From an uncultured Bacteroidales bacterium (GTDB lineage: Bacteria > Bacteroidota > Bacteroidia > Bacteroidales > UBA932), in NCBI GenBank assembly GCA_947306365.1, contig CAMZGD010000019.1, positions 1 through 49,985 on the forward strand: DNA of 49,985 bases, read 5' to 3'. The notes beneath the pieces are model-generated. The model made no database searches, was not told the DNA's origin, and worked only from the letters and a program-made list of their open reading frames with translations. How positions within the stretch are numbered: the stretch's first letter is position 1; each line of letters begins with the position of its first letter. Shown one piece after another: positions 14,045-24,332 of the stretch. The position numbers and the translations under genes were made by a program.

Positions 14045-17000
14045 ATGAAAAAATTAGCTGCACTGATCCTTGCATTAGGATTGAGCCTGACGGCTTTCGC
14101 ACAGGGCATCACCGTGACCGGTGTGGTCCTGGACGAGGCGCGTCAGCCGATTGTCGGCGCCTTCATCGTTGAGCAGGGTACCAGCAACGGCACTTCGGCC
14201 GGCGTGGATGGAGAATTTTCCCTCCGTGTCGCCCCCGGCGCCGTCCTGGAAGTATCCTGCATCGGCTATGTGACCCGTACCGTTACGGTTTCGCAGGCAC
14301 AGAACCTGGAGATCATCCTGCAGGATGACGCCCAGATGCTGGATGAGACCGTCGTGGTCGGCTACGGTGTCCAGAAGAAAAGCGTCGTGACCGCTTCCAT
14401 CTCGAAAGTGGACGGCGACGCCCTCAACAAGGTCCGCGCTTCCACGGTCAACGATGCCATCAAGGGAAAGGTCTCCGGTGTCCAGATCACCCAGGCCTCA
14501 GGCCAGCCGGGTTCCGGTTCCCAGATCAAGATCCGCGGTATCGGTTCCGTCAACCACTCCGACCCGCTCTACATCGTCGATGGCATGCCTGTCGACGGCG
14601 GCATTGACTACCTGAATCCCAACGACATCCAGTCCGTCGAGATCCTGAAGGATGCGGCATCGGCCGCCATCTACGGCGCCCGAGCCGCCAACGGTGTCGT
14701 GCTCGTGACCACGCGTGCCGGAGAGAAGGGCCAGGCGACTGTCAACTACAACGGCAGTTACGGCTGGCAGAATCCTTGGCGCAAGAAGGAAGTCCTCAAT
14801 GCCAAGGAATATATGGTCATCATGAACGAGGCCCGTATCAACGATGGCGGCGCCCCGCTCTATTCCGCCGCCGAGATCGCCGCGGCCGGGAAGGGGACCG
14901 ACTGGCAGGACGAGACCTTTTATTATAATGCGCCGATCACGCAGCATCAGCTGTCCGCGAGCGGCGGCACCGACAAGGCCACGTACTTCATCTCCGCCGG
15001 TTATTTCAAACAGGACGGTATCGTAGGTGGAAACTACGGCAAATCGAACTACGACCGCCTGTCCCTCCGTTCCAACAACACGTACGTCCCGTTCGAGACC
15101 AAGGACCGTAACTTCCTCAACAAGCTGACCCTTACGGCCAACGTCGCCTATTCGAACATCAATTCGACCGGTATCACCACCAACTCCGAGTTCGGTTCGG
15201 TGCTGGGTTCCGCCGTGGGCTTCAATCCGTCGATTCCCGTGTTCGCCGATGAAGCTACCGCCGCTGCGATCCTCGCCGCCCATCCGACGGCCATCGTCGC
15301 CGCGGACGGCCGCGTCTATTCGCTGCCCCCGACGGGCTATCAGGAACTGACCAACCCGGTGGCCAATCTCGATACGCCTTCCAACACGCTCTACAAGACC
15401 CACAAGTTCGTCGCGAACTTCGGCGCCGAGCTGGACATCCTGCCCGGCCTCAAGTTCAAGACCAGTTTCGGTACCGACCTCGCATTCTGGCGCAACCGCG
15501 GCTACGGTTTCGAGCAGTACAAGAGTTCGATGAACCAGACGCTCACCAGCTGGGTGAATATGGGCATGAACGAAGGCCTCCGCTGGCAGGTGGAGAATTA
15601 TTTCACCTACAACAAGACGGTCGACCGCCACAGCTTCGCCGTCGTCCTCGGCCAGTCGGCGATGAGCTATTCCTATATTTATGTATCCGGGACCGACTAC
15701 CAGCTCAAGGAGACCAATCCTGACATGGCTTACATCGATTCGGCCATCGGCAGCACCGATGACGAGCGGACCAGCGGCGGAACGGGCGGCTACGATCATC
15801 AGCGGCTGGCTTCCTACTTCTTCCGCTTCGACTACAACTTCGACGAACGCTATATGCTGGAATTCACGCTCCGTCGCGACGGTTCCTCGCATTTCGGACC
15901 CGGCCATAAGTGGGCTACGTTCCCGGCCGTCTCCGCGGGCTGGAACATTACGAATGAACCCTGGTTCCGCGACGACCGTCCCGACTGGGTGAACCAGCTC
16001 AAGCTCCGCGCCAGCTGGGGCAAGAACGGTAACGAGAACATCGGCAACTTCCGGTATGCCTCGCTGATGGATACCGGCCAGGAATACTACTTCGGTATCG
16101 GCAGTACCGCCTATGGCAACATGTATTCCGGCGCATCGCCCGCCGCGCTGGCCAATCCGACCATCCGGTGGGAGGAGTCCGAGCAGGTCGACGTCGGTTT
16201 CGACGCCCGTCTGTTCAACGACCGCCTGAGCTTCGGCTTCGATTTCTACAACAAGAAGACCAACGGCATGCTGATGGACAAGCCCATCCCGGCCTATGTA
16301 GGCCAGGGCGCACCGATGTCCAACCTCGGTGACATGCGCAACTGGGGTTACGAATTCGAACTGGGCTGGAAGCAGCAGATCGGCGATTTCCACTATGCCG
16401 TAAACGCCAACGCCTCCCTGCTCCGCAACCGCCTGATCAACCTCGGCAACGAGTCCGGCGAGGCCGTCTACCAGAGCAACGGCGCTTCCGGCATCGGCGA
16501 CTATGTGAAAGGTTCCAACGGAATGGTCTGGCCGTATTTCTACGGTATGAAGACCGACGGCATCTTCCAGAACTGGGATGAGGTGAACGCCTACCGCGAC
16601 AAGGACGGCAACCTGATGCAGCCGAGCGCGCAGCCCGGTGACGTCCGTTTCGTCGACTACAACGGCGACGGCTACGTAAACGACGACGACCGCACCATGA
16701 TCGGCAAGGGTATGCCCGACTGGACGGCCGGCCTTACCCTGACCGCTGACTGGAAGGGCTTCGATGCCTCGCTGTTCTTCCAGGGTTCCTTCGGCAACCA
16801 GATCTTCGACTACTGCATGCGCGGCGACATCCCGGCCCAGAACCTTCCGGCCTGGGTCCTTGACCGCTGGATCGGCGAAGGCACGTCCAACCGCGTTCCG
16901 CGCATGACCAATGCAAACCCGAACCAGAACTGGCGTTCTTCCGACCTTTGGGTGAAGGACGGTTCCTTCGTCCGTCTGAAGACCGCCCAGCTCGGCTATA

Positions 17001-17200
17001 CGCTGCCCGCCAGGCTGCTGAAGACCATCTTCATCAAGAACCTCCGGTTCTATGTGGCCGGCGAGAATCTCCTGACCTTCACGAAGTATGAAGGATTCGA
17101 CCCTGAAATGGCCTCCGACGGTTACACGACCATCGGCGTTGACCGCGGCATCTATCCGCAGGCCCGTACCATCACCCTCGGCGCTTCCATCACGTTCTAA
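14045..17200 (+). CDS. SusC/RagA-family TonB-linked outer-membrane transporter
   Basis: A 1051-residue outer-membrane oligosaccharide importer. It has a signal peptide (about 1-20), a carboxypeptidase-regulatory-like domain (about 22-100, VTGVVLDEARQPIVGAFI), the TonB-box-like DETVVVGYGVQKK, a plug domain (about 115-230, GSGSQIKIRGIGSVNHSDPL) and a large beta-barrel ending in an aromatic residue (TLGASITF). Size and layout are standard. It pairs with the SusD-like lipoprotein gene 7 bases before the next reading frame's first ATG. With the downstream GH16 and GH3 genes, the likely cargo is beta-glucan oligosaccharides (inference). Confidence 0.96.
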   Translation: MKKLAALILALGLSLTAFAQGITVTGVVLDEARQPIVGAFIVEQGTSNGTSAGVDGEFSLRVAPGAVLEVSCIGYVTRTVTVSQAQNLEIILQDDAQMLDETVVVGYGVQKKSVVTASISKVDGDALNKVRASTVNDAIKGKVSGVQITQASGQPGSGSQIKIRGIGSVNHSDPLYIVDGMPVDGGIDYLNPNDIQSVEILKDAASAAIYGARAANGVVLVTTRAGEKGQATVNYNGSYGWQNPWRKKEVLNAKEYMVIMNEARINDGGAPLYSAAEIAAAGKGTDWQDETFYYNAPITQHQLSASGGTDKATYFISAGYFKQDGIVGGNYGKSNYDRLSLRSNNTYVPFETKDRNFLNKLTLTANVAYSNINSTGITTNSEFGSVLGSAVGFNPSIPVFADEATAAAILAAHPTAIVAADGRVYSLPPTGYQELTNPVANLDTPSNTLYKTHKFVANFGAELDILPGLKFKTSFGTDLAFWRNRGYGFEQYKSSMNQTLTSWVNMGMNEGLRWQVENYFTYNKTVDRHSFAVVLGQSAMSYSYIYVSGTDYQLKETNPDMAYIDSAIGSTDDERTSGGTGGYDHQRLASYFFRFDYNFDERYMLEFTLRRDGSSHFGPGHKWATFPAVSAGWNITNEPWFRDDRPDWVNQLKLRASWGKNGNENIGNFRYASLMDTGQEYYFGIGSTAYGNMYSGASPAALANPTIRWEESEQVDVGFDARLFNDRLSFGFDFYNKKTNGMLMDKPIPAYVGQGAPMSNLGDMRNWGYEFELGWKQQIGDFHYAVNANASLLRNRLINLGNESGEAVYQSNGASGIGDYVKGSNGMVWPYFYGMKTDGIFQNWDEVNAYRDKDGNLMQPSAQPGDVRFVDYNGDGYVNDDDRTMIGKGMPDWTAGLTLTADWKGFDASLFFQGSFGNQIFDYCMRGDIPAQNLPAWVLDRWIGEGTSNRVPRMTNANPNQNWRSSDLWVKDGSFVRLKTAQLGYTLPARLLKTIFIKNLRFYVAGENLLTFTKYEGFDPEMASDGYTTIGVDRGIYPQARTITLGASITF

Positions 17201-17219
17201 TCCTTAAATGCAGATGATT

Positions 17220-18773
17220 ATGAAACTCTATAGATTCTTTGCAGTTGTCGCAGTCGCCGGCCTGATGCTGGCAAGTTGCGGCGAGGAGTTCCTCACCTCC
17301 CATACGACCCATCAGGGCGCAGCCGGTGCGGAAGCCACCGAGAGTGCGATCCTTTCCTACCTGACGGCGACCTATCAGCCGCTGCTGATGGACTCCTACG
17401 CGAACTATAACTACAACCACATCCTGCTGCTCTCGGACCTGCGTTCCGACGACGTGTACAAGGGCGGCGGCGATGCGGGCGACCAGTCGTGGATGTACCA
17501 TATGTCGCTCTTCCAGATTCCCGCCTCTGAGAGCCCGACCGGCATCTGGACGCTCTATTATACGGCCATCGCCCGGGCGAACAACACCCTGATGGCCATT
17601 GAGAACGCCGTCGGTTTCGACAGCGAGGCCGCCAAGCGCAAGCTCGCCGGCTACGAGGCGGAGGCGCACTTCCTCCGTGCCTATTACCTCCATCATCTCT
17701 GGAAACTCTACGGTAATATCCCGTTCTTCACGGAACCGCTCCAGGATCCGTTCATGGCCCGGCAGAAGAGCGCCGACGAGATCTATCAGGACATCCTGAC
17801 GGACATCGCCGCCGCCGAGAAGGCTGCCGCGGAAGCCGGCGACGAGTTCCCGATGTATACCAACGGGACTGCGAAGCAGGCACGCGCCAACCTGGCCGCC
17901 GTGTATATGCTGAAGGCCCGCGTGGTGATGTACCAGAACGACAAGGCCAAGTTCAATGAGGTCGCTTCCAACATGGCCGCGATCATCGGATGCGGCCGTT
18001 ACCGGCTCATCGATTTCGATGCGCTCTGGACCGGCGCCGACGAGAATGACTTCTCGGTGGAGTCCATCTTCGAGAGCAACCAGATTTCCGACGGCAAGCG
18101 TGACTGGGGCAGTGCCTGGACCGGATGCGGTACCAACCTGCCTGCCTACATCGCTCCTAACGAGCTGTCCGATCCCGTGTTCTGCGGCGGCTGGGGCTTC
18201 GGCCCGGTCCGTCAGGCTACCTGGGATATGTATGAGGCCGGCGACGTCCGCCGGGAAGGCTCCATCAACAAGTTCGCCGACGGTACGTACGGACCGCGTT
18301 TCCAGAACACCGGCCTCTTCCAGAAGAAGTACGCCGCCCGGACCGCCCTCCGTTCGCCGATCGGCACCGTGGACCTCAACTATCCGAACAACCTGATCCT
18401 CTTCCGGTATGCCGAGACGCTGCTCAACTATGCCGAGCTCGTCGGCGTGCAGGGCGCATCGCCGGCCGGCGGTGTTTCCGCGCAGGAGTGCCTCGACCAG
18501 ATCCGTATCCGTGCCGGTCTCGGCTCGATTCCCGTGACGATGGACAACATCAAGTCGGAACGCCGCAAGGAATTCGTCGGCGAAGGCATGCGCTTCTGGG
18601 ACCTTATCCGTTGGGGTGACGCCGCCAGCGTGCTTACCGAGAATGAAACGGCCTTCCAGAGTGTCCGCACGTTCAACCCGAACAAGGACAAGTATCTTCC
18701 GATCCCGCAGAGCGAGATGAGCCGCACCGCCGGTACCGGCGAGTTCGAGCTCAAGCAGAATCCGGGGTATTAA
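17220..18773 (+). CDS. SusD/RagB-family glycan-binding lipoprotein
   Basis: A lipoprotein of about 517 residues: signal peptide with lipobox LMLASC (Cys20), a mostly helical TPR-like fold, and family blocks such as EAHFLRAYYLHHLWKLYG, FRYAETLLNYAEL and ERRKEFVGEGMRFWDLIRWG. SusD proteins sit as a lid on SusC at the cell surface and hand over oligosaccharides. The start at 17220 (MKLYRFFAV) gives a standard signal; 17208 is possible in frame. It is co-transcribed with the SusC gene. Confidence 0.95.
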   Translation: MKLYRFFAVVAVAGLMLASCGEEFLTSHTTHQGAAGAEATESAILSYLTATYQPLLMDSYANYNYNHILLLSDLRSDDVYKGGGDAGDQSWMYHMSLFQIPASESPTGIWTLYYTAIARANNTLMAIENAVGFDSEAAKRKLAGYEAEAHFLRAYYLHHLWKLYGNIPFFTEPLQDPFMARQKSADEIYQDILTDIAAAEKAAAEAGDEFPMYTNGTAKQARANLAAVYMLKARVVMYQNDKAKFNEVASNMAAIIGCGRYRLIDFDALWTGADENDFSVESIFESNQISDGKRDWGSAWTGCGTNLPAYIAPNELSDPVFCGGWGFGPVRQATWDMYEAGDVRREGSINKFADGTYGPRFQNTGLFQKKYAARTALRSPIGTVDLNYPNNLILFRYAETLLNYAELVGVQGASPAGGVSAQECLDQIRIRAGLGSIPVTMDNIKSERRKEFVGEGMRFWDLIRWGDAASVLTENETAFQSVRTFNPNKDKYLPIPQSEMSRTAGTGEFELKQNPGY

Positions 18774-18798
18774 TGGTCACTTCTAAATGTCAACAATC

Positions 18799-20700
18799 AT
18801 GAAGAATATATTCAAGTTCAGTCTGATCCTTGCCGTTGCGGGTGCCTTCCTCTTCTCCTGCTCCCCGATGGACCGGGATGACTACCGGCTCGGAGATCCC
18901 GTGAACGAGAGCCTGCTTTCCTTCACCAGCACTCCGGCAGCCGCTTCGCCGAACATCATCGTGCTGAAGAACACTTCCTCTACGGCCGGCGTCGCCCTGT
19001 GGGACCTGGGCAACGGTTCCACCGCCAAGGGCGACGAAGTTTCCGTCTCCTATCCTTTCAAGGGCGAGTACACGGTATCGATGTCCCTGTATACGCCGGG
19101 TGGCAGTGCCACCATTTCCAAGGTGGTTTCCATCGCCGACGATGACTACGGCCTGCTCGACACGCCGGGCTTCAACGCGCTGACCGGCGGTGCCGACGCC
19201 GTCGAAGGAAAGACCTGGGTCTTCGCCAAATATACGAGAGGCCACTTCGGTGTCGGCGACGTGAACGCCGCTCCGGAAGCCAACGGTCCGGCGTGGTGGC
19301 AGTGCGACCCGCAGGGCAAGGAAGGCTGCTCGATGTATGAGAACGAGTACACCTTCATCCAGCGCGGCACGAAGCTCATCTGGAAGAACCAGGGCTACAT
19401 CTACACCAATGAAAACGGCATGAACCACCTGGGTATCAGCGGAACGGCCAATCCGGCCGTGGGCGACTTCGACGTGCCGTACGTGCCGGCCGACAACCTG
19501 ACCTTCACGCTCGACGAGGAGAATATGAAGTTGACGCTCAGCGGCAACGCGTTCTTCGGCTTCTACACCGGCGTGAGCGAGTACAACATCATCCGGCTCA
19601 CCGAGCACGAAATGTATGTCTGGTGCCGCAGCGCGGCCGAACCCGGCAATGCCTGGTACTTCATCCTTGTCCCGAAAGACGAGCTGAAGGAACCCGATCC
19701 TGACCCGGTCATTCCGCCGGATCCCAAGCCGGATCCGGAAGCGGCGTGGTTCCGCCCGGCGGCGGAGACCAACCTGCTCCGTACGGCCGTCGACTATGAA
19801 AGCTGGTTCAGCGGTGCTGACTGGAGCGGCGGGCTTGAACCCGGCATCTCGGTGAAGAATAACATCGTCATCACGGTGCCCGACGGAATCGGCGGCGGCG
19901 AGTGGATGGGCCAGTTCAAGATCCGCACCCACATCCCGGCCGGTGCCCGCGAGCGCTTCGACTTCAGCTGCAACATCTCGGCTACCCAGGCCGGAACGGC
20001 CACGGTCAAGATGACGGCAGCCGATGACCCGGGCGACGACGAGTTCTTCTATGACGGCAACGTCGAAGTCGACGCAGGCGGCACGACCCTCTTCGAGTCG
20101 GCCGACCACATGCTGAATAAGGATACCGAGAGCATTCTGCTGGTATTCGACTTCGGACGTTTCCCCGCCGGAACGGTGATTACCCTTTCGGATATGTGTC
20201 TCCAGAAGCATATTCCGCTCAGCGAGAAGCCGGAGGTGGTGAACCTGTGGCCAGCCGCGACCGTCACTATGTCGCAATGGTTCAGCGGAGCTGACTGGAG
20301 CGGTGGCCTGACGGCGGAATTCCGGATGCTCGCCGGGAACGGGTTTGAAATCACGGTTCCCGAGGGAATCGGAGGCAGCGAGTGGATGGGACAGTTCGCC
20401 CTGCATACCGATATCCGGCTGCTGGTCTCCCACGAGTATGAGTTTTCCTGCAACATCGCTGCAACCGGCGAGTCTCCGATCACATTGAAACTGACGAATG
20501 ATCCCGAGGCAGACGCCAAGGTCTGCTTCTATGACAACGGCATTTCGATGAAGAACGGGACCGTCAAGGTCCGGAAGGTGGGCGTCAAGCCGGCCTCCGA
20601 AGATGCCGAGGCTGCCATGCTGATCTTCGATTTCGGCCGCACGCCGGCAGGAACGAAGATTACGGTGACCGACATCGTTCTTCAAGAATATGTTTATTGA
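18799..20700 (+). CDS. Surface glycan-binding lipoprotein with PKD and tandem CBM-like domains
   Basis: A lipoprotein of about 633 residues in the SusE/SGBP-B position. After the lipobox (FLFSC, Cys21) comes a PKD-like domain (about 35-115, ALWDLGNGS then FKGEYTVSM). A central domain follows (about 120-300) with GKTWVFAKYTRGHFGVGD and PAWWQCDPQG. After a Pro/Asp linker there are two copies of a CBM-like module (about 325-465 and 485-633). Each begins WFSGADWSGGL and has an IGG-EWMGQF block, then FSCNI. No catalytic residues are recognised. It probably holds the polysaccharide at the cell surface. ATG 18787 is an in-frame alternative start. Confidence 0.82.
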   Translation: MKNIFKFSLILAVAGAFLFSCSPMDRDDYRLGDPVNESLLSFTSTPAAASPNIIVLKNTSSTAGVALWDLGNGSTAKGDEVSVSYPFKGEYTVSMSLYTPGGSATISKVVSIADDDYGLLDTPGFNALTGGADAVEGKTWVFAKYTRGHFGVGDVNAAPEANGPAWWQCDPQGKEGCSMYENEYTFIQRGTKLIWKNQGYIYTNENGMNHLGISGTANPAVGDFDVPYVPADNLTFTLDEENMKLTLSGNAFFGFYTGVSEYNIIRLTEHEMYVWCRSAAEPGNAWYFILVPKDELKEPDPDPVIPPDPKPDPEAAWFRPAAETNLLRTAVDYESWFSGADWSGGLEPGISVKNNIVITVPDGIGGGEWMGQFKIRTHIPAGARERFDFSCNISATQAGTATVKMTAADDPGDDEFFYDGNVEVDAGGTTLFESADHMLNKDTESILLVFDFGRFPAGTVITLSDMCLQKHIPLSEKPEVVNLWPAATVTMSQWFSGADWSGGLTAEFRMLAGNGFEITVPEGIGGSEWMGQFALHTDIRLLVSHEYEFSCNIAATGESPITLKLTNDPEADAKVCFYDNGISMKNGTVKVRKVGVKPASEDAEAAMLIFDFGRTPAGTKITVTDIVLQEYVY

Positions 20701-20717
20701 TAAATAATGGTTAATTG

Positions 20718-22079
20718 ATGTGCAGAATGGTTACGCTGTTGTGTTTCCTCTTCCTGCTGGCATCGTGCGGGGATCCGGGGATTCCGGACCCCGTGACGCC
20801 GGCACCAGAAATCCGTTTTTCGGCGAATGAACTGACAGTCAGTCCCGAAGGGGGAGAAGCATCGCTCAGGGTGACGGCTTCTGCAACCTGGTCTGTGACA
20901 GGGGATGGCCAGGGCTGGTATGCCCTGGCGTCCCCGGCCCAGATCTACAGCGGGGAAAGCGTGCTGAAAATTGCGGCGGAGCCCAACAATACGGATGCGG
21001 CGCGTACGGCTACGCTCCGCTTTACCAGCGGCACGGCAACGGCCGAACTGAAACTGCGGCAGGACTTCTTCGTGCCGGACCTCTCTTTCTCGCAGGAGGA
21101 AGTGACGGGCGAGGGAAGCGGCGGCGAGGTGGTCGTGCAGACAACGGCCAATGCGGTCTGGACCGTCGACGAGGGTGACATCGCGTATTGGTTTTCGATT
21201 TCCCCCAGGACGGTCGGAAAGGGATCCGGTGAATTGAAAGTGACGTTCAACCGGAGTTATGTGGCGGAGCCGCGCGCGGCGGAGGTCCGCTTCCGCAGCG
21301 GAGGGTACGAAAAGGTGCTGCGCGTGTCGCAGCGGGCGGGGGAATCCGTTCCTGCCGGAGCCTATGTGCCGGAGGGCTACCAGCTGGTGTGGCAGGACGA
21401 TTTTTCCGCGTCATCCGACCATATCGTGGACCAGTGGCGTTTTGAAGACTGGGCGCCCGGCCGGGTGAACCACGAGCTTCAGCGCTATCTTCCGGACGAC
21501 CGCCGCACCTCCTACACGCAGGACGGCGCGCTGTACATTGTGGCGCGCAAGGACGGCGACCAGGTGATTTCCGCCCGGATGAACAGCCGGGAATCCTGGC
21601 TGTACGGTTATTTCGAGGCGGCGATCTGGCTGCCCAAGGGCAAGGGAACCTGGCCCGCATTCTGGATGATGCCCGACGACCAGTCGAAGGGCTGGCCTGC
21701 CTGCGGAGAAATCGACATTATGGAAGAAGTGGGCGTCGATGCGGAAATCACGTCGTCTTCCATCCATTGTGAGGCCTACAATCACGTGAAGAATACCCAG
21801 AAGACGGCCAGCCGCAAGGTGGCGGGCGCCGAAGACGAGTATCACGTGTACGGGCTGGAATGGACGGAGTCCGCCATACGGACGTATGTCGACGGCGTAC
21901 TCCTGCTTGAATTCAGGAACGACCAGTCCGGCCGCGAGAGCACCTGGCCGTTCAACAAGAAGTTTTATCTCACCTTGAATCTGGCGTGGGGCGGTGATTG
22001 GGGCGGTTATGCCGGTGTGGACGAAAGCGCCCTTCCTTGTACGATGAAGGTGGATTATGTACGTGTATACAAGAAATAA
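20718..22079 (+). CDS. BACON-domain GH16 endo-beta-glucanase lipoprotein
   Basis: A 453-residue surface lipoprotein (LLASC, Cys17) with two BACON domains (about 30-112 and 115-205) and a C-terminal GH16 domain (about 215-453). The GH16 catalytic motif ExDxxE is present as GEIDIMEEVG (E331 nucleophile, D333, E336 acid/base). Neighbouring WPAFWMMP and GLEWTESAIRTYVDG are typical of the laminarinase/lichenase type. It should cut beta-1,3- or mixed beta-1,3/1,4-glucan internally and keep the anomeric configuration. ATG 20718 is used; 20727 is an alternative. It follows the glycan-binding gene by 17 bases. Confidence 0.92.
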   Translation: MCRMVTLLCFLFLLASCGDPGIPDPVTPAPEIRFSANELTVSPEGGEASLRVTASATWSVTGDGQGWYALASPAQIYSGESVLKIAAEPNNTDAARTATLRFTSGTATAELKLRQDFFVPDLSFSQEEVTGEGSGGEVVVQTTANAVWTVDEGDIAYWFSISPRTVGKGSGELKVTFNRSYVAEPRAAEVRFRSGGYEKVLRVSQRAGESVPAGAYVPEGYQLVWQDDFSASSDHIVDQWRFEDWAPGRVNHELQRYLPDDRRTSYTQDGALYIVARKDGDQVISARMNSRESWLYGYFEAAIWLPKGKGTWPAFWMMPDDQSKGWPACGEIDIMEEVGVDAEITSSSIHCEAYNHVKNTQKTASRKVAGAEDEYHVYGLEWTESAIRTYVDGVLLLEFRNDQSGRESTWPFNKKFYLTLNLAWGGDWGGYAGVDESALPCTMKVDYVRVYKK

Positions 22080-22085
22080 GTGAAG

Positions 22086-24329
22086 ATGAATTATCCCCGA
22101 ATCTTGCTGCTGGCCGTCCTGTTGTCATTGACGGCGGCCTGTACGGAGCAGAAGCCCTCTACCCTGGGCACCGATGCCGGGACGGAGCGGCGCATCGACG
22201 AACTTCTGTCCCGCATGACGCTTGCCGAGAAGATCGGCCAGATGAATCAGGTATCGGCCGGAGGCGATATCTCCAATTATGCCGAAGCGCTCCGCAACGG
22301 ACAGGTCGGTTCCATCCTCAACGAGGTGGATCCGGACCGGATCAATGCGTTCCAGCGCATTTGCGTGGAAGAGTCCCGTCTGGGCATCCCGCTCCTTGTC
22401 GGGCGTGATGTGATCCACGGATTCCACACGGTCTTCCCGATTCCGCTGGGTCTTGCCGCGACCTTCGACCCGGCGCTGGTGGAGGAAGGCGCACGGGTCG
22501 CGGCCGTCGAGGCGACGGCACAGGGTATCCGCTGGACCTTCTCGCCGATGCTGGACATCGCCCGCGATCCCCGCTGGGGACGCATTGCGGAAGGAAGCGG
22601 GGAAGACACCTGGCTGGACGCCCGGATGGGCGAGGCGATGGTGCGCGGCTATCAGGGCACGAAGCCGGATACCGCATCGATGGCCGCCTGTGTCAAGCAT
22701 TTCGTGGGCTACGGCGCAGCTGAGGGCGGCAGGGATTACAACAGCACCTATCTGACCGAGCGCCAGTTGCGGAATGTCTATCTTCCGCCTTTCGAAGCGG
22801 CCGTCAAGGCAGGCGCGATGACGCTGATGACCTCGTTCAACGACAACGACGGCGTTCCCTCCACGGGAAACGCCTTCATCCTCAGGCAGGTCCTCCGCGA
22901 CGAATGGGGATTTGACGGGCTGGTGGTGACGGACTGGAATTCGATGGGCGAGATGATCTCCCACGGTTTCGGGGCGGACCGCAAGGAAGTGGCCCGCCTG
23001 GCAGCCAATGCCGGCGTGGATATGGATATGATGACGTTCGGTTTCCTCTCGCATCTTGAGGAACTCGTGCGTTGCGGTGCGGTCAGGGAATCGACCATCG
23101 ATGCCGCCGTCCGCAACATCCTCCGCGTAAAATTCCTCCTCGGCCTGTTCGAGCATCCGTATGTGGATGTCGAGGCGGGGAGGGCGGTTCAATACGCCCC
23201 CGCGCATCTGGAAGCGGCCCGGCGCACCGTCGAGGAATCCGTGATTCTCCTCAAGAACGACGGTGTCCTTCCGCTCGATGCCGGACGGGTCCGCACGATC
23301 CTGGTCACGGGGCCGATGGCCGACGCGCCGTACGACCAGCTCGGGACCTGGAGTTTCGACGGCGAGAAAAGCCATACCGTCACGCCGCTCCAGGCGTTGC
23401 GGGAACGGTTCCCCGGCAAGGTCGTCCATGTGCCCGGCCTGGGTTTCAGCCGCGAAGAGCGGTCTCGTTTCGACGATGTCGTGGCAGCTGCCCGCCGCGC
23501 CGATGTGGTGCTGGCGTTCCTCGGCGAGGAAGCGATCCTCTCCGGTGAGGCGCACTGCCTGGCTGACCTGAACCTGATCGGTTCGCAGAGCGCGTTGCTG
23601 GCGGCACTCAAATCGGCCGGAAAGCCGGTCGTGGCCACGGTGATGGCCGGACGCCCGCTCACGATCGAGCGCGACCTGCCGAACTGTGAGGCGCTGCTCT
23701 ATGCCTTCCATCCCGGCACGATGGGCGGTCCGGCGCTGGCCAACCTTATTTTCGGGGACGTGAATCCCTCCGGAAAGACACCGGTCACCTTCCTGCGTAC
23801 GGTGGGGCAGGTTCCGCTCTATTATTCGCACAATATGACGGGCCGTCCGTACAACGGCGAGACGCTGCTGGCCGACATCGACCGTGAAGCGGGCCAGACG
23901 TCGCTCGGCAATACGTCCTACTACCTGGACTATGGCGCCTATCCGCTGTTCCCGTTCGGCTTTGGCCTCAGCTATACGACGTTTGCCTATTCCGACCTTT
24001 CGCTCGACAGCGAAGTCTATCCGAAGGACGGCAAGGTCTCCATTTCCTTCATACTCTCGAATACCGGCGACCGCGACGGCACGGAAGTGGTGCAGGTCTA
24101 TGTCCGTGATATCGTGGGTTCGGTCACGCGTCCCGTAAAGGAACTCAAGCATTTTGAGCGTGTGTCGCTCAAGGCGGGTGAACAGCGTCGCCTGCAGCTG
24201 TCGTTTCCGGTATCGGACCTGGCTTTCTATGGGTTGGACGGTGTAAAGAAAGTGGAACCGGGCGATTTCCAGCTCTGGGTCGCCGGCGACAGCGCTTCGG
24301 GCGAACCCCTTTCCTTCAAGATTCAATAG
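22086..24329 (+). CDS. GH3 beta-glucosidase lipoprotein
   Basis: A 747-residue GH3 exo-enzyme with a lipoprotein signal (SLTAAC, Cys19). The TIM-barrel half (about 30-350) contains FSPMLDIARDPRWGRIAEG, KHFVGYGAAEGGRDYN and the nucleophile aspartate D283 in GLVVTDWNSM. The alpha/beta sandwich (about 380-600) and a C-terminal fibronectin-like domain (about 650-745) are present. It removes glucose from beta-linked oligosaccharides, completing the GH16 reaction, probably in the periplasm. ATG 22086 is chosen over GTG 22080. It is 6 bases after the GH16 stop and 3 before the next gene. Confidence 0.94.
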   Translation: MNYPRILLLAVLLSLTAACTEQKPSTLGTDAGTERRIDELLSRMTLAEKIGQMNQVSAGGDISNYAEALRNGQVGSILNEVDPDRINAFQRICVEESRLGIPLLVGRDVIHGFHTVFPIPLGLAATFDPALVEEGARVAAVEATAQGIRWTFSPMLDIARDPRWGRIAEGSGEDTWLDARMGEAMVRGYQGTKPDTASMAACVKHFVGYGAAEGGRDYNSTYLTERQLRNVYLPPFEAAVKAGAMTLMTSFNDNDGVPSTGNAFILRQVLRDEWGFDGLVVTDWNSMGEMISHGFGADRKEVARLAANAGVDMDMMTFGFLSHLEELVRCGAVRESTIDAAVRNILRVKFLLGLFEHPYVDVEAGRAVQYAPAHLEAARRTVEESVILLKNDGVLPLDAGRVRTILVTGPMADAPYDQLGTWSFDGEKSHTVTPLQALRERFPGKVVHVPGLGFSREERSRFDDVVAAARRADVVLAFLGEEAILSGEAHCLADLNLIGSQSALLAALKSAGKPVVATVMAGRPLTIERDLPNCEALLYAFHPGTMGGPALANLIFGDVNPSGKTPVTFLRTVGQVPLYYSHNMTGRPYNGETLLADIDREAGQTSLGNTSYYLDYGAYPLFPFGFGLSYTTFAYSDLSLDSEVYPKDGKVSISFILSNTGDRDGTEVVQVYVRDIVGSVTRPVKELKHFERVSLKAGEQRRLQLSFPVSDLAFYGLDGVKKVEPGDFQLWVAGDSASGEPLSFKIQ

Positions 24330-24332
24330 TGC

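Noticed and set aside
14498-16393. Long antisense open frame inside the SusC gene.
   Set aside because: It shows low-complexity, Val/Gly/Glu-rich translation with no motif, opposite a clearly coding SusC frame. Similar antisense frames opposite the regulator (11849-13642), GH3 (22125-24326) and the FAD/Fe-S gene (37699-39702) were rejected for the same reason.
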